DNA of 64,000 nucleotides from Iris pallida. Lineage: Eukaryota > Streptophyta > Magnoliopsida > Asparagales > Iridaceae. The stretch's first letter is position 1, and each line of letters starts with the position of its first letter. Shown here piece after piece: positions 30,373 to 43,300 of this stretch. A program made the translations under genes and the position numbers. The stretch covers positions 11,623,128-11,687,127 of the forward strand of contig JANAVB010003400.1 in NCBI GenBank assembly GCA_029216955.1, in the 5' to 3' direction. Below the pieces are notes generated by a model. The model ran no database searches. It was not told the DNA's origin and saw only the letters and a list, made by a program, of their open reading frames with translations.

Positions 30373-31583
30373 GGGTAATATTGACTTATAACTGTCTTGG
30401 ACTGTTCTGACCCAAAATAATTGCACAAGCAATTGACTGATCTGATCTGATCAGATTGTTAATATTGAAAGTTTATTCGATTCTTATAGACTATTGATTA
30501 TTCATACTTCCCATGATAATTTTAGCTATTACAACTCATTATACATATTCACCGACTACTGTAAGTGATTTGTTGTCACACTTTTTTTTTCCAATGTTCT
30601 GTATCATGGTGTAGTAGATCGTTTTCATTTCAACTCATGTTCTCATGTGTATTGATTGGTGTTGGTGAGGGAGTGACTGTTGGATAGAGAGTAATTTCGT
30701 GGGATGACCACTAGTGACTGCTTGAATGAAATCGATTGCATGTTGGCATTTTTATGTCCAAAAATGGATATACTAGACATACGACATATCCTTTTAGTAT
30801 AAATCAGTTCTGATGCACACTAGCATATCTTGATTGTCAGAATATATCTTGATTACCGGAATGACGTGGTACTTTGTTGAATGATTACTAGCACTTTTAT
30901 TTATGTATTTTCGACTTGCTAGACATGTACATGAATATTATGCCTCGTGATTGAACCGATGATCACTAGTTCATTCTTACATGACATGTTTGTTTATGCT
31001 AGACTTCTACATAATGGTGTATTTCCTTGTAATAGCCCGATGGTACCACGCATTGTCATGCTTCGATATATTTGGTTGATATTTTTGGATGTCCATGGTT
31101 TGGCGTACGAGTTAAATGAACTTAGGTTAATTACTTAGTTTGATAACATAGATGCATTGGGAGGGAAGTGCCTAGTTTCATTACGAACTTATTCGGTAGC
31201 TTATTTTCTTGCCAGAGATAGATCTATCGACCCCGATGACGCTATGTCTCTCACTCTGGTTATATGCATGTCTCTCATATTATTATTGGAGTTGTTATCC
31301 ACCTGTTTTGCTCGCAGACATCTTAGGACCGTGATTCGAATAACGCGGATTGTACTAATACATTTGAAAAAATTAGAGAATTATTATAGAACTTTTTAGA
31401 TGCAAGGGGTTGGATTCAAATATAGTATGAAATAGTACCTAGTACCAAATAGGGGTACTGCCAATGAGTTCATGAAACAAAATTAGTATAGGGGAACCAC
31501 CAATGAGTTCATGAAACATAAAGAATTATAATTCTTTTGCAAAGATCAAGCTAGAATGTACCAAAAAAACGAACTTTTTTTAT

Positions 31584-31760
31584 TTAGGTTTTCCTTCTTG
31601 ACATGATACATGTATGAATTTTGTGTCAACATAACTTGTTCATTTGAATATGCTTTCCTAAACTTATTCTGAATGTGTATATTTTTACTTGATTCTAGGT
31701 GAGAACAGTTAGAAAGCTGATATGGATAAGAGTTGGATCGGATCACGTGATTGGAATACA
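31584..31760. repeat. CACTA internal direct repeat B, copy 2
   Basis: Partner of 29755-29930. This copy contains the ATG used for the transposase at 31722, preceded by ttctaggtgagaacagttag and ctgatatgg. Confidence 0.8.
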
Positions 31761-33560
31761 AAGGCATATAAGGATGTAGTCGAAGCATTTCTTAAATTTA
31801 TATATAGAAATAAGAATGTTGAGACGACTCATATATATTGTTCATGTGGTAGATGTGTAAATCGGGTTTATCATAATCGACAGACTGTAGAGGTTCATAT
31901 ATAAATGTATGGATTTGAAAGGAGTTACAGGGATTGGATATATCATAGGGAGTCTTTGGGTGGTTTGGATAATATCAATTATAATATGAGAGATGATATA
32001 TCAGTTGGTGAGAGTGAAGCTGAATTAAATGAATGTGCTAATATGGAAGCAATGGTACGAGAGGGAATGGAATTTTCGGGCATTGCAGAAAATATGGGTT
32101 GTGAGGAAGAGACCATGACAGGAAGAATCTTGGGGTCTGATGAAGACATGCCAAGATATTTCAAACTTCTAAAAGAAGCAGAAAGTGATTTGTACGAGAA
32201 TTGTCCTAAGGGTGCCACCGAACTATCGTTTGTTGTTGAACTTTTACACTTGAAGCAACTTAATGGATGGACAAACTGTTCTTTCACAATGTTGTTGGGC
32301 TTCTTAAAAAAAGTGTTTCCATGGGCTAGGATTCCAAAATCATACTATCAACCTAGTAAGCTAACTACCGGTCTGAGATTCACTTACGAAAAGTGGGATG
32401 CCTGTCCTAATAGTTGTATGTTGTTTCGAAATGAATCTGAGAATCTCGAAAAGTGTGAGATTTGTGGGGCTTCTAGATATAAAACTGATATTGCCAACGA
32501 GGGTGCTCCGGTTGACCATGTTAAAAAAGTTTTTGAAAAAAAGGTTCGATATTTTCCTTTAAAACCAAGACTACAACGACTGTTTTGGTCATCGCATACA
32601 ACTTCACTCATGAAATGGCATGTTGAGAAACGAATAGATGATGGTGTAATGAGGCATCCATCAGATTCTCATGCTTGGAAAGTGTTTGGTGAGCAAAATC
32701 CATCCTTTGCTGGAGACGGACGTAATGTTAGACTTGGGTTAATTACCGATGGATTTAATCCATTTGGTAATATGAGTGTTGCTCACAGTACTTGGCCTAT
32801 TGTGGTTGTCCCTTACAACTTACCCCCATGGTTGTGCATAAAGCAACCTAACTTATTTTGTCTACTCTTATTCATGGACCAAAAGGTCCAGGTGATAAGA
32901 TTGATGTTTATTTACAACCATTGGTTGAGGAGTTGAAAGAGCTTTGGGCAGTTGGTATTTCTACTTATGATGCATCAACCAAGCAGTTGTTTCAGCTACA
33001 TGTAGCATTGTTGTGGACAATCAACGACTTTTCCACATATGCGATGTATCTGGATGGAGCACAAAAGGTGAATTTGCTTGCCTTTGTTGTAATAATGATC
33101 ATCAAGCTACCCAGTTGACAAATGGTGACAAGTATTATATTGGGGGCATCGTCGATTCTTACCGGTGCGCCATTAGTTTCGAAGAGAGAGTGTAACTTTT
33201 AATGGCAAGCTAGAAATGAGGCCATCACATTTGACTTTATCTGGAACACATGTGTTGAAGCAGTTGAATGATATCAATATCGAAACTGAATATAAGAAGG
33301 ATGATGTCTTTAGAAAGAGGAAGAGGGAAGAATAAGAAAAAGTGAGTGCAAAAACACAAAATTTACCAAAAACCAGATTGGGTTGGAAGAAGAAGAGCAT
33401 TTTTTGAACTACCTTATTGGGAATATAATTTGATTCTCCACAATCTAGATGTTATGCACATTGAAAAGAATGTGTGCAATAATATCCTGTTTGCATTGCT
33501 AGGTACTAAAGGAAAAACAAAGGATAATTTAAAGGCTCGAAAAGACCTCAGAGATATAAA
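31722..33560 (+). pseudogene. TNP2-type CACTA transposase, broken and truncated
   Basis: It starts with MDKSWIGSRDWNTKAY and a CxCxxC finger (IYCSCGRCVN), the N-terminal transposase-associated domain. A TAA at 31902-31904 interrupts it in frame; the same frame resumes with MYGFERSYRDWIYHRE. Then come VRYFPLKPRLQRLF, FGEQNPSFAGDGRNVRLGL and ITDGFNPFGNMS, the core of the TNP2 transposase family. Frame changes follow near 32850 and 33040 (GPKGPGDKIDVYLQPLVEEL, then SGWSTKGEFACLCCN) and others from 33190 to 33345. The last recognisable part is FFELPYWEYNLILHNLDVMH and HIEKNVCNNI. It ends at the N run. The protein would cut and join CACTA ends; this copy is dead. Confidence 0.9.
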
Positions 33561-33573
33561 NNNNNNNNNNNNN
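33561..33573. other. Assembly gap (13 N)
   Basis: Thirteen N separate CACTA transposase sequence from Ty3/Gypsy interior sequence. The true distance and the intervening DNA, probably including the missing 5' LTR, are unknown. Confidence 0.99.
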
Positions 33574-34002
33574 AAGTTCCAGATGATTCAAAAATCAAAC
33601 GGCCACCAACCGAACTCTGGTCGAACTCTGGCCGAGTTCTGTCAGGGTTAGGTCAGGTTTTAAAACACAATTTTTGATGATTTTTGAAAACCTTTTTGAA
33701 AACCTTTTTAAAGCTTTTGTTTAAAAGAATGTTTTTCAAAACAAAGAATATTTTAAAAGTATTTTGAAAATATTTTGAAATAGCCTATTTGCTAGTACGA
33801 CTCGGTGTACAACGTATTCCTAGACTCAATAAAATAAAAAATACATTGCTCAAAGGAAATACAGACTCGAACAGGCAAACATAGCTTCGGTCTTGAACTG
33901 TGTAGATAGCTGTTCTTGTTTATGTCTAAGAGTCCGATACATCTTGACTAGCTTCATATATCGAGACAGAGTTTGATCAATTATTAAAATCAGTTTGACC
34001 AT

Positions 34003-35117
34003 ATGACCAATGGGCCAACAACTACGAGGAAGATCGCGAATCAGCCCGGAGTTGCTGGCAGTTCGGATCAGGCCGTACCAGACGTTCCGGCAGATCAGCT
34101 TCCACCACGCCTCCGATCTTTCCGCCGCTACCCTCGACGATGTTTGATGGCGCCCAGGTGATGGCGATGTTCCAGCAGTTTATGGAGGCCCATAATCACC
34201 AGGCTGCGCAGTTCAGAGAGGCTCAGAGTCAGTAGGCTGCACAGTTTAGAGCGACCGTCGTTGACGCACTCAGGACTCGAGAGACGGCAGCACCGGCACT
34301 AGTAGCACCTCCAGCACCACGAGCACCGAGACCAGGGACGACCAAGGAATACCAGAATCTCTGCCCGATGGACTTTTGGGGCAACGAGGGGATCGTCTAT
34401 GCAGACGAATGGCTGGAGAATGTGGAGAGGACCTTGAAGATGGCACAGATCCCGGATAACTTGAAGGTGGAGGTAGCTAGCATGCGACTCTTCGACTTCG
34501 CCAGAGTTTGGTACCGGGAGGAGCCCCAGTTGGCGGAGCCCCAGGTGTCTCGGACAGATTTCAAAACTCTGTTCAAGGAAAAAATTTCTTCGATGTGGAG
34601 CGGGATGAGCTGAGGATGTAGTTCGAGATGCTGCAGCAGAGGACTATGACGGTTGCGCAGTACACTTCAGAGTTTACTAGGCTCAGCAGGTTCGGGAGAA
34701 CCTAGTCAGAGCACCGAATGACAGAGCTTGGAGATTCAAGAAGGGTCTCACCAGGGAGCTGCGACACGGTGGCGATTAGTCAGGCGACGACGTATGCGAG
34801 CATCCTCAAGATTGCTCAGGGTAGAGAAGGAGGCAGATCCAAAGCTAAAGAGGGACCGGGACATAGGCAGCAGCAGCTTCCAGGCTCCAGCAAAGAGGGT
34901 CCAGACTCAGATTCAGGCGAGGCCACAGCAGCAGCAGCATCACCGTCCGGCCAGAGCTCTTGTACATCAGCATCAGAGACAGCATCTAGCGACTAGTTGT
35001 GCCTTTTGTCATCGCCCCGGACACCATATCGACAAGTGCCGCAAGCGGCTGGGACTTTGCCTTTTTTGTGGATCAGATGCACATCAGATGAGGGACTGTG
35101 CTCAGGCTACAGTCTGA
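34003..35117 (+). pseudogene. Gypsy element 2 gag relic with zinc knuckle
   Basis: A start MTNGPTTTRKIANQPG at 34003 is followed by frame changes, then the capsid-like part (MDFWGNEGIVYADEWLENVE, FDFARVWYREEPQ) at 34368-34613 and, in another frame, a Gln-rich linker and a CCHC knuckle CAFCHRPGHHIDKC with a second one CLFCGSDAHQMRDC (about 34990-35105). Gag packages the element RNA. Several CAG-like positions read TAG, for example near 34234. Confidence 0.8.
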
Positions 35118-35304
35118 TGTAAGGGACTGCGCTCAGGCTACAGCTCGACTAGCAGGAGGACCCCGAGGAGCTGGAGGACCACCACCTGCACCACCCAGAG
35201 CATTACCAGTTATACCACAGAAGGGACCGGCTTTGCCCACTCAGTAGTAGCAGTTTGCACAGCGTCAGCAGAGGGGAGGACCGCAGCAGGGACGTGCTTA
35301 CGTC

Positions 35305-36830
35305 ATGGCCGCAATTGAGGAGGATGAGGCAGTTCCAGATGTGATCACAGGTTCTATCCTTTTGCATTCTTTTCCTGCCATTGTATTGTTTGATTCTGGA
35401 GCCACACATAGCTTTGTATCATATGATTTTCTGCATAGACACGGCTTCACACCTAAGCCCACTAGGAGGAACTATCGGATTATGACATGAGGAGGGGTAG
35501 TGCCAGTCAGTGAGATGGTGGATTGCCCTATCACTATTGCTGGGAGAGAGATTAGGGCTCGACTTCTAGTGATGCCATTGCCCGGATTTGATATAGTCCT
35601 CAGCATCGACTGGATGAGCGAGCTGTTTGCCATAATAGACTGCCATGAGGAGAAGGTGATTTTCAGCCCGCTAGGAGTTCCACCGTTCGAGATCAGCAGG
35701 TGAGTTGCAGAGAGGCCAGAGGGAGTCTACTTCGGAGCAGTTGCAGAAGACCAAGAGTTGCCGCATCCGCTGATTGCAGAGTATCTTGACGTCTTTCTCG
35801 AGGAATTGCCAGGATTGCCGCCAGATCACGACGTAGAGTTCACCATCGACCTAGTACCCGGATCAGCGCCGAAGTAGTCCCATCATTAGTACAAGATTAA
35901 CCCGAAGGAAGCTGCAGAGTTGAAGGCCCAGATTGATGAGTTGGAGGGCAAGGGTTTTATTTGGTCCAGTGCTTAATCCTGGGGAGCACCGGTACTCTTC
36001 GTGCCCAAGAAGGAAGAGACTGTAAGGATGTGTATTGATTACCGTGCACTCAATAACATCACCATCAAGAATAGATACCCTTTACCGTAGATTGATGAGC
36101 TATTTGATCAGCTTAGTGGAGCGAAGGTCTTTCCAAGATTGATCTTCGGTCGGGGTATCATCAGATGAAGGTTCGGGAGCAGGATATTCCGAAGACAGCT
36201 TTCAACACCCGATACGGCCAGTATGAGTTTCTGGTGATGCCGTTCGGACTCACCAATGCCCCAGCAGTGTTTATGAACTTGATGAATAAGGTTTTTTACA
36301 AGTATCTGGACAAGTTTGTCGTAGTCTTCATGACGACATTCTGATTTATTCGAAGACCGAAGAGGAGCATGTGGAGCACCTACGGATCGTGTTGGAGATT
36401 TTGCGGAAGGAGAAGCTGTACGGAAAACTTTCAAAGAAGGTTATTGCTTGAGCAGAACAAGAAGGTTATTGCTTAGGATGTGTGCTTGAGCAGAACAAGA
36501 AGGTTATTGCTTATGCTTCTAGACAGTTGAGGCCCCATGAGAAAAATTATCCCATACATGACTTGGAACTTGCAGCAGTTTTTTGCCTTGAAACTGTGGA
36601 AGCACTATTTGTTTAGGGAGAGAGTGGACATCTTCATGGACCACAAAAGCTTGAAGTATGTCTTTAAGCAGAAGGAGCTGAATATGAGGCAGCGCAGATG
36701 GCTGGAACTCATGAAGGATTTCGACATCAATCTGCAGTACCATCCTGGGAAGGCGAATATGGTGGCAGATGCTCTTAGTCGATATCCTGTTGCTATGTTT
36801 TCACTATGGACCGGCATCTTCTAGAGGATC
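35305..36830 (+). pseudogene. Gypsy element 2 protease, reverse transcriptase and RNase H relic
   Basis: The protease active-site motif VLFDSGATHSFVS is at about 35386-35424. Reverse transcriptase pieces include [19 protein letters not shown] (about 35990) and the stretch before the catalytic DD, which is frameshifted near 36330. RNase H begins [19 protein letters not shown] (about 36476) and runs to [14 protein letters not shown]. Compared with element 1, about 370 bases between the palm and RNase H are gone, and gagcagaacaagaaggttat is duplicated at the join (about 36451 and 36489). There are many stops. Confidence 0.85.
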
Positions 36831-37019
36831 TCGAGAGTCTGGGGATGGAGATTGCTCTACCAGGAGTAGAAGGGCAGTTGATACACATGCAGATACAGTC
36901 GGACTGTTAGAGAAGATCAAGGAGACCCAGTTTTTGATGAGGGGCTCCGATGTCTTAGAGCTCAGACGGAGGCTGGATTGCTCGACGACTTCACTATTGC
37001 AGAGGATGGATCCCTGAGG

Positions 37020-38292
37020 CATGGAAACCAGTTGTGTGCCCAAGGATCTACGGGAGGAAGCAGGAGGCCCACCAGTCGCAGTATTCTATTCATCCTGGGT
37101 CTACCAAGATGTACAAGGATCTGTGAGAGTATGTTTGGTTGTATGGGATGAAGAGAGAGGTTGCCAGATTTGTTTCCAGATGTCTTGTGTGCCAGCAAGT
37201 CAAGGCGGAGCGCCAGAGACCAGCATGATTACTCCAGCCTTTACCTATTCCGGAATAGAAGTGGGAGCATATCACCATGGACTTCGTCTCTGGATTGCCG
37301 CGTACTCCCAGTGGCAAGGATGCTATTTGGGTGATCGTGGACAGACTGACGAAGTCTGCTCATTTATTCCATTCAAGGTTAGGCTGTCGACCGAGAAGCT
37401 TGCAGACCTCTACATGCGGCAGATTGTACGGATTCATGGAGTGCCGTTAGCATTTTCAGACAGAGACAGCCGTTTCACATACACTTCTGGAGGAGTCTAC
37501 AGCTGAGCTTGGGATCGCAGTTGAAGTTCAGCACCGCTTATCATCCACAAACGGACGGACAGTCCGAGAGGACCATTCAGACACTGGGAGACATGCTGCG
37601 GGTTTGCGCACTTGATTTCGGCGGTTCGTGGGAGGATCATTTACATCTAGTAGAGTTTGCCTATAACAACAGTTATCAGGCTAGCATCGAGATGACTCCA
37701 TTTGAGGTGTTATATGGGCGGAGATGTCGCACGCCTTTATCTTGGGACGACATTAGCAAGAGAGCTTTGCTTGGGCCAGAGATGGTGGTAGACTCAGCTG
37801 AGAAAGTCAGACTAATCAGAAGCGTCTCAGAGTTGCACAGGATCGCAGAAGCACTGGGCGGACAGCAGCAGACGGCCACTTGAGTTTGCGGTTGGAAATA
37901 GAGTGTTCCTGAAGATCTCGCGACTAGGGGTGTCATTCGTTTTGGCAGAGACGGGAAGCTCAGTCCGAGATTCATCGGGCCTTTCGATGTGGCGGCACGG
38001 ATTGGCGAGGTGGCATACCGACTAGCGCTTCCAGCTAGCTTGGAGGGAGTGCACGACATTTTCCACGTGTCCCAGCTTCGACGCTATATTCCAGATCGAG
38101 TCATGTGGTGGACTACTAGAGTTAGAAGTGGGTCCGAGCTTGACCTATGAGGAGCAGCCATGGAGATCCTTGACCGGAGGGAGAAGCGTCTGCAGAACCA
38201 GACTATTCTACTTGTTGTGTCATGTGGAGACACCACTCTCCTGGAGAGTCCACATGGGAGCGTGAGGATGAGATGCGGGACGCTACCCTAGA
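37020..38292 (+). pseudogene. Gypsy element 2 integrase and chromodomain-like tail relic
   Basis: Integrase pieces are [18 protein letters not shown] and SDRDSRFTYT, then (from 37509) LKFSTAYHPQTDGQSERTIQ, with the conserved D and E of the catalytic core, and NNSYQASIEMTPFEVLYGRR. The zinc-binding N-terminus is frameshifted (37021-37210). The C-terminal tail (about 38040-38290) shows ILDRREKRLQNQ, as in chromodomain-type Gypsy elements. Not functional. Confidence 0.85.
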
Positions 38293-38409
38293 TTGTTTAC
38301 TTGATTGTATGTTAGCATTTTGAAATTCCCACTTTCAATAAATATTTTGTGGTGTTTGCAAATCAATTATGGGAATTTCGAGGACGAAATTTTTTTAGGA
38401 GGAGAGATT

Positions 38410-40390
38410 TGTAACTCCACTTCTCAGAGATTTTTATTTTTATAAATCCTTGAATAATTTTTTCTGATTTTTTCTCTTCCTAAGCTATTATTATTTTCCT
38501 TCACCCCAATTTAATTGGGGTTTTCTTCAACTTCAACTAGTGGGCTTAGGTAATAGCCCATGGATCAAATCCCTTCTTTTAAAACCATCCCTTCTGAATT
38601 AGGAATAGACTTATTGTTAAGCTCGGTCATTCTTCTGGAAGAGGAGAAGGAAATTTGAATTCCTTTCTCTAACTAACTCTGTCAGAGGCCATGTGCTCTA
38701 ACATTTTTATTTCGTTTTCCCTCCAATTTCTCTCCACAACCACCTATTTAAGGACCAGCAGATCTCATCTTTTCTCAGCCATTATTTTTCGATTCGAGCT
38801 ACAGTCTTCTTCTTCCCCGAGCTGCAGTTCTTCTCGAAGCATCAATTACGACTAGGTGAGAATTGAATTTATTTTCATCTGGATTTATATTCTTGGTTGA
38901 ATGATTTGAATTATGCTTCTTTGTCTTCAAACAAGGTCACTTGTTCTCGATGGTCAGGAGAAGGATGAACTGTGATTGATCTCTATCGTTCCCATCGATT
39001 AACTAGAATCTGTTGAGTAAATCATCATTTGTATTGTTTCGATTAGAATGCCAACTCATTTTGATCAATTTGATTCTTAAATGATAGATCTAGAATTTTG
39101 TATCGATCTACAACGACTGTAACCAAAGAAACGGTCGAGATCCTTGAGGCTACCAATTTCCTTCAAAATTCATCAATTCGAGCTTGAGGAGTGTAAGTAT
39201 AATTTTCCTCCTTTTGATCAATGATTTTAGGAGTTTGGTTCGATCTTGAGTGTTCTAAATTATTTGTATATTCCTCAGGACGTTAGATATGGTGTAGACA
39301 AATTGAGAGCATTGTGATTCTAGTCGGATACAGAGTATGTGTCGGGTTCTTCAACTCCTCAACTAAGATCTTTTGTTTATTTTAGTTGATCCCTGTTTCA
39401 CACCATATCCTTTGGATCATGTTTCGAAGGCTGACACAAATTCGAGTGCAACTTGTGTTGCTCCTGAAGCCACTGAAGTCAACAGCAAATTGGATTTCTT
39501 TTCATCAGGTAAATTCCTATTTTTTCGATATTCCTCGATTGAGTTAAATTGAATGTTTGAACCATTAGCTAGTTTATACGGGTGATTGATAGTTCTGTGA
39601 ATTTATTTCATATAGTGGAAGGAAAAATCTGATAGCTTAACATTAGGAATAGATCAGGATGTGTAAGTTGTTGATTGATTTATTAAATCAGATCCTACTG
39701 ATAGTTCAGGTAGGACGATGTATTGACAATTGATTAATCCCAGTTTGATACCTAATGCAAGTTGTCTGGGAATGATTGTTATCAAATCAATTTGTTTTTT
39801 TCAGAAGACTCCTGCATGAGCATTAGCAGACTTGAATGGGTGTCATGGTTCAATTTTATTGAGACTTATTCCTGAGATCAGGGTAAAATTCAATGTCAGC
39901 AGACAGTTAGGGCCAGTAACTGAGCTGGTTTGACATGAAACCCTGTAGAATTACTTCCATCTTATTGAACCTAGGGAACTTACCTATGCAATGCTGGGTC
40001 AGGTTCTTGAACTAAGTTGCAAATGCAGATTGGTTCAATTTATTCAGATAGCAGGGGACTGACTTGATATATTGAACCTGGGAACTCATAGGATGTGATA
40101 CCAGTAATCTGAGATTTCATGGCAGCTTGGTTCAGCAATGAACCCAGAGTTTTACATTAAAATTTTGTTGAACTCAGTTGAGAACTGAGTATAGACTAGC
40201 AGTGGTTAAGATTGATAAGATTGATAGGTTCCCTAACTAGGAATTGGAGAGGGACTGATGTATGTTTGTTTTTGAACTGAAATAGATTGTATCATGTCCT
40301 GGGTAGTATTTAATTATGGGATTGAATCTTGAAATCCTATTGGACTATATTTTGACTCATTTTAGACTGATATGTAAGCTATGGGTTTAG
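38410..40390 (+). repeat. Probable 3' LTR of Gypsy element 2 (end unsure)
   Basis: The LTR begins TGTAACTCCACTTCTC right after the polypurine tract. A promoter-like ctatttaagga lies at 38753-38763 with a C/T-rich stretch downstream, as in LTRs. No matching 5' LTR is present in the window, so the end is not fixed; the character of the sequence changes near 40390. There is no ORF of note. Confidence 0.5.
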
Positions 40391-40394
40391 CACA

Positions 40395-43300
40395 TCAGTT
40401 TGGTTTTAATTGATTGTATTGGCCGACTTTAACTGGGTAGACCTCGGCTAGAATACCTGCGGAAGACATGAACACACCTGGGGAGATAACCAGGTCCTCA
40501 GAGGGACGTAACAAGATACATAATATCATGTCAATGTAACTGAATATAAATTGCTCAAATAATAAGTCAATTGAATTATAACATGGTCCAATACACACCA
40601 TTGAACTAGTGTACCATCCCCCCAACAAAACAAGGACAGGAGATGGTAAACTAATTCACGATGACGTATCTTTCCATGCTATGAATCCAATATGGTATTC
40701 GGACCCCAACAAGGTTAATACCTTCTCATCGGAGTAGTAAGCCACACCTACAATCAAACAAGGACAAGATGTGGCAAACTAGTCCGCGATAAGTCACTAT
40801 TCCAAGCCACGGTCAGATACAAGTACCCAAACCAAAAGTACTCATACCTAACGGATAAGGGTAGTCTAGCCAATCTAAGTGAAATGCATTTTTAAGAACA
40901 TCCTCCAACGCATAGGCCCTGGCTAAAATAGGATCGCATGGTCCCCCTTGGGGCACCAGAGGCCCAATCAATAAGAGCATAACGTTCCGCAGAACGCCAG
41001 TGGCCGTCAGTAATCAATGGGTCATCAATCCCGTATCTCCAGCAGAGCATCCGGGTCACAAGAAAAGTGCATAGTAGCCCATACGCTAAGGTATTGTCCT
41101 CCCCGCCCATTGCCTACTATGTTGTATCCAACACGAAACCTCTATTAACCGCTAAGTCCTAAGCATGCAATTCTATTAGTGGTTAATCCTATCGCACGGC
41201 TTATACGTACTGGTGGCCAGCCAATCATGCACGTCCTGTTCTACATGCGACACACAACTTCATGGTACAACGTGTCAAGGCCAATGAATGCAATACACAA
41301 GGTGGTCCCTTAAATCTTGTTTAATGTGTAAAAAAATAATACATATCAGGAAATATAACTGAACAGTAAGTTCTAACAAGTTATGCCATGTATCACAGTT
41401 TATTTTGCATAAAAATAATAATGAATGCATAAAATATGAGCTAAAATAAATAAACAGCAAATGGCAAGGTGTTTGCCTAGTAGGACGCCTGGTGTGCTGC
41501 GATGATCAAGGTGGCACGAACTGCGACTTCGGTGCAACAACTATGCAAGGTGACCTCGGGTGGTGGCACGGACAGTTCCATTGGGTCCAGAAGGGTCAAA
41601 TTAGTTAGGGTGGACATAAGGTAGTATAGAATTGGTAAAGGAATATGAAAGATGGGCTGGGTCATGGACATGAGAATGATCGATAGAAATTTGGACAAAT
41701 ACTATATATATAGATCTTTTTGAAAATATTTTATAATACTTGAAATATAATTTATTAGTCAAAATATGCTTTCAAATAAATATCCAAAATCGAAAGTCGT
41801 TTTAGGGCCAAACTCTAAGTTGTAAAAAATATGGTTTGAATGAGAAAATATATTAGGTAAACATATGAGAAATACCCAAAATTATTTTAAAATTTTGAAG
41901 CTACATTTATGGGTCAAGGAATTTTTCAGATGAGTATGTTGAAAATAAAAATGACGTAAATAAGATACTAAATAATATGACAATATTAAAATATTTAATA
42001 TTGAGAACAAAATAACAATATAGGTATTATTGGAACCAATGAAAATAATAACGATAATTACTAACAAATTACCATTATCATTAATATTAATAACGGAAAT
42101 AAATTATAATAATAATAATAAAATAATAATAATGATAATAATAAATAGTAAAAATACTACTGATGATGATAATAAAATAAATAAAAATAATAGGTATAGA
42201 CACTCAGCAAGAAAGAAAAGAAAAGAAGAAAAAAAATAATAAAATAATCAAACACCAACAAAACTCAACAATATAATGAGTGATTCATTCTCTTTGGAGA
42301 GAGAGAGAGTGCCAGTGGCTTTTTTTTAGAAGGAATGAGTGAGAGAGAACGAGAGCTGTAGAGAGAGGGGGTGAGCGAGGGGAGAGGAGGCGATGGGAAG
42401 ATGAGAGAGGGGAGATCAAGAGTTGGCGGGTTCGATCGGGCGGTGCGCGGGTTTGGCGCGCACGTGCTCGTGGTGGCGCCGGGCTCGCCGACGGAGAGAG
42501 TTGCGCGGCGGAGCTGCCGGAGAGGATCGGCGGAGGAGGGCTGCGTCATCGAAGAGGGGGTCTGCTAGCGCGACGCATTGGTACGGTCGACGGCCTGCGG
42601 AGGAGGAGGAAGGGCGATGGATGGCTGCGTCGGGCTGCGAAAGCGGCGGCAGATCTACCAGCGGTTGGGGCGGAGGCGCACCTATATAGGTCGTGCGGTG
42701 GCGTTGCCTCGAGCTCAGAGGTTGGAACAACGCCGGTGGGCAAGGAGAGGAAGAGCGGGAGAGAGGGTTCTCACCGGTGCTCTCGGCAGAGCGTCGCGGT
42801 GGCAGCAGCCAGTGGAGGGGGCGGTCGGCACTGCCGCGGGGTTTCTCGGTACGGCGGAGCTACGGCGAGGTAAGTCTAGAGTTAGGGCTTTCTTTTCTTG
42901 TGTTTTGGGTGACGGCGGTGGTCGGTTATGGTGGCGGTAAGGGTGTCGGGATGTGGGATCGGGCGGTGGCAATGGCCTTGGTCGAGGGTTTATGGTGGAG
43001 GTGATGGCCACGGCGAAGGGATTTGGCCGGAGTGGCCGGAAGGCAGGTGGTGGTTGTGGAGGGTGGTCGCAGAGGTGGTAGTGCGGTAGTGGTGATAATT
43101 TTTTGGGGTGATGATGGTGATTTCGGGTGGTGGCGGTGGTAGCGATGTGGTCGGGATAGAGGACGGTCGGTCGAGAGGCGGTCAGCCGCTGGAAGGGTGC
43201 GGCGATGAGTCGTGATGGTGATGCCGACGGTGGTGGCTGCCGCGGTATGAAACGGAGGTGGCCGAGTTGGCTCGGCCAGGGAGGCATCCAAGGAAGTTAG

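Larger units (their letters stand above)
26343..33560 (+). mobile_element. CACTA (En/Spm) element, 5' part, cut at an assembly gap
   Basis: Near 26343 the sequence gagacaagaaaatg resembles a worn CACTACAAGAAAA terminus. It is followed by an array of subterminal repeats (26489-26787) of the kind that binds CACTA transposase. After a GC-rich leader (27170-27400) and AT-rich non-coding DNA with duplicated blocks, a plus-strand TNP2-type transposase starts at 31722. The element is truncated at the N gap, after which Gypsy sequence begins, so its 3' end is missing from the window. Confidence 0.7.
33574..38409 (+). mobile_element. Ty3/Gypsy interior (element 2), degraded, 5' LTR missing
   Basis: The order of domains is gag, zinc knuckle, protease, reverse transcriptase, RNase H, integrase and chromodomain-like tail, all plus strand and split over three frames. 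The order and motifs equal those of element 1 but the sequence is clearly diverged, so it is a different, older insertion or subfamily. It ends in a polypurine tract aggaggagaga at 38397-38407. The 33574-34000 part is an untranslated stretch before gag. Confidence 0.85.
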
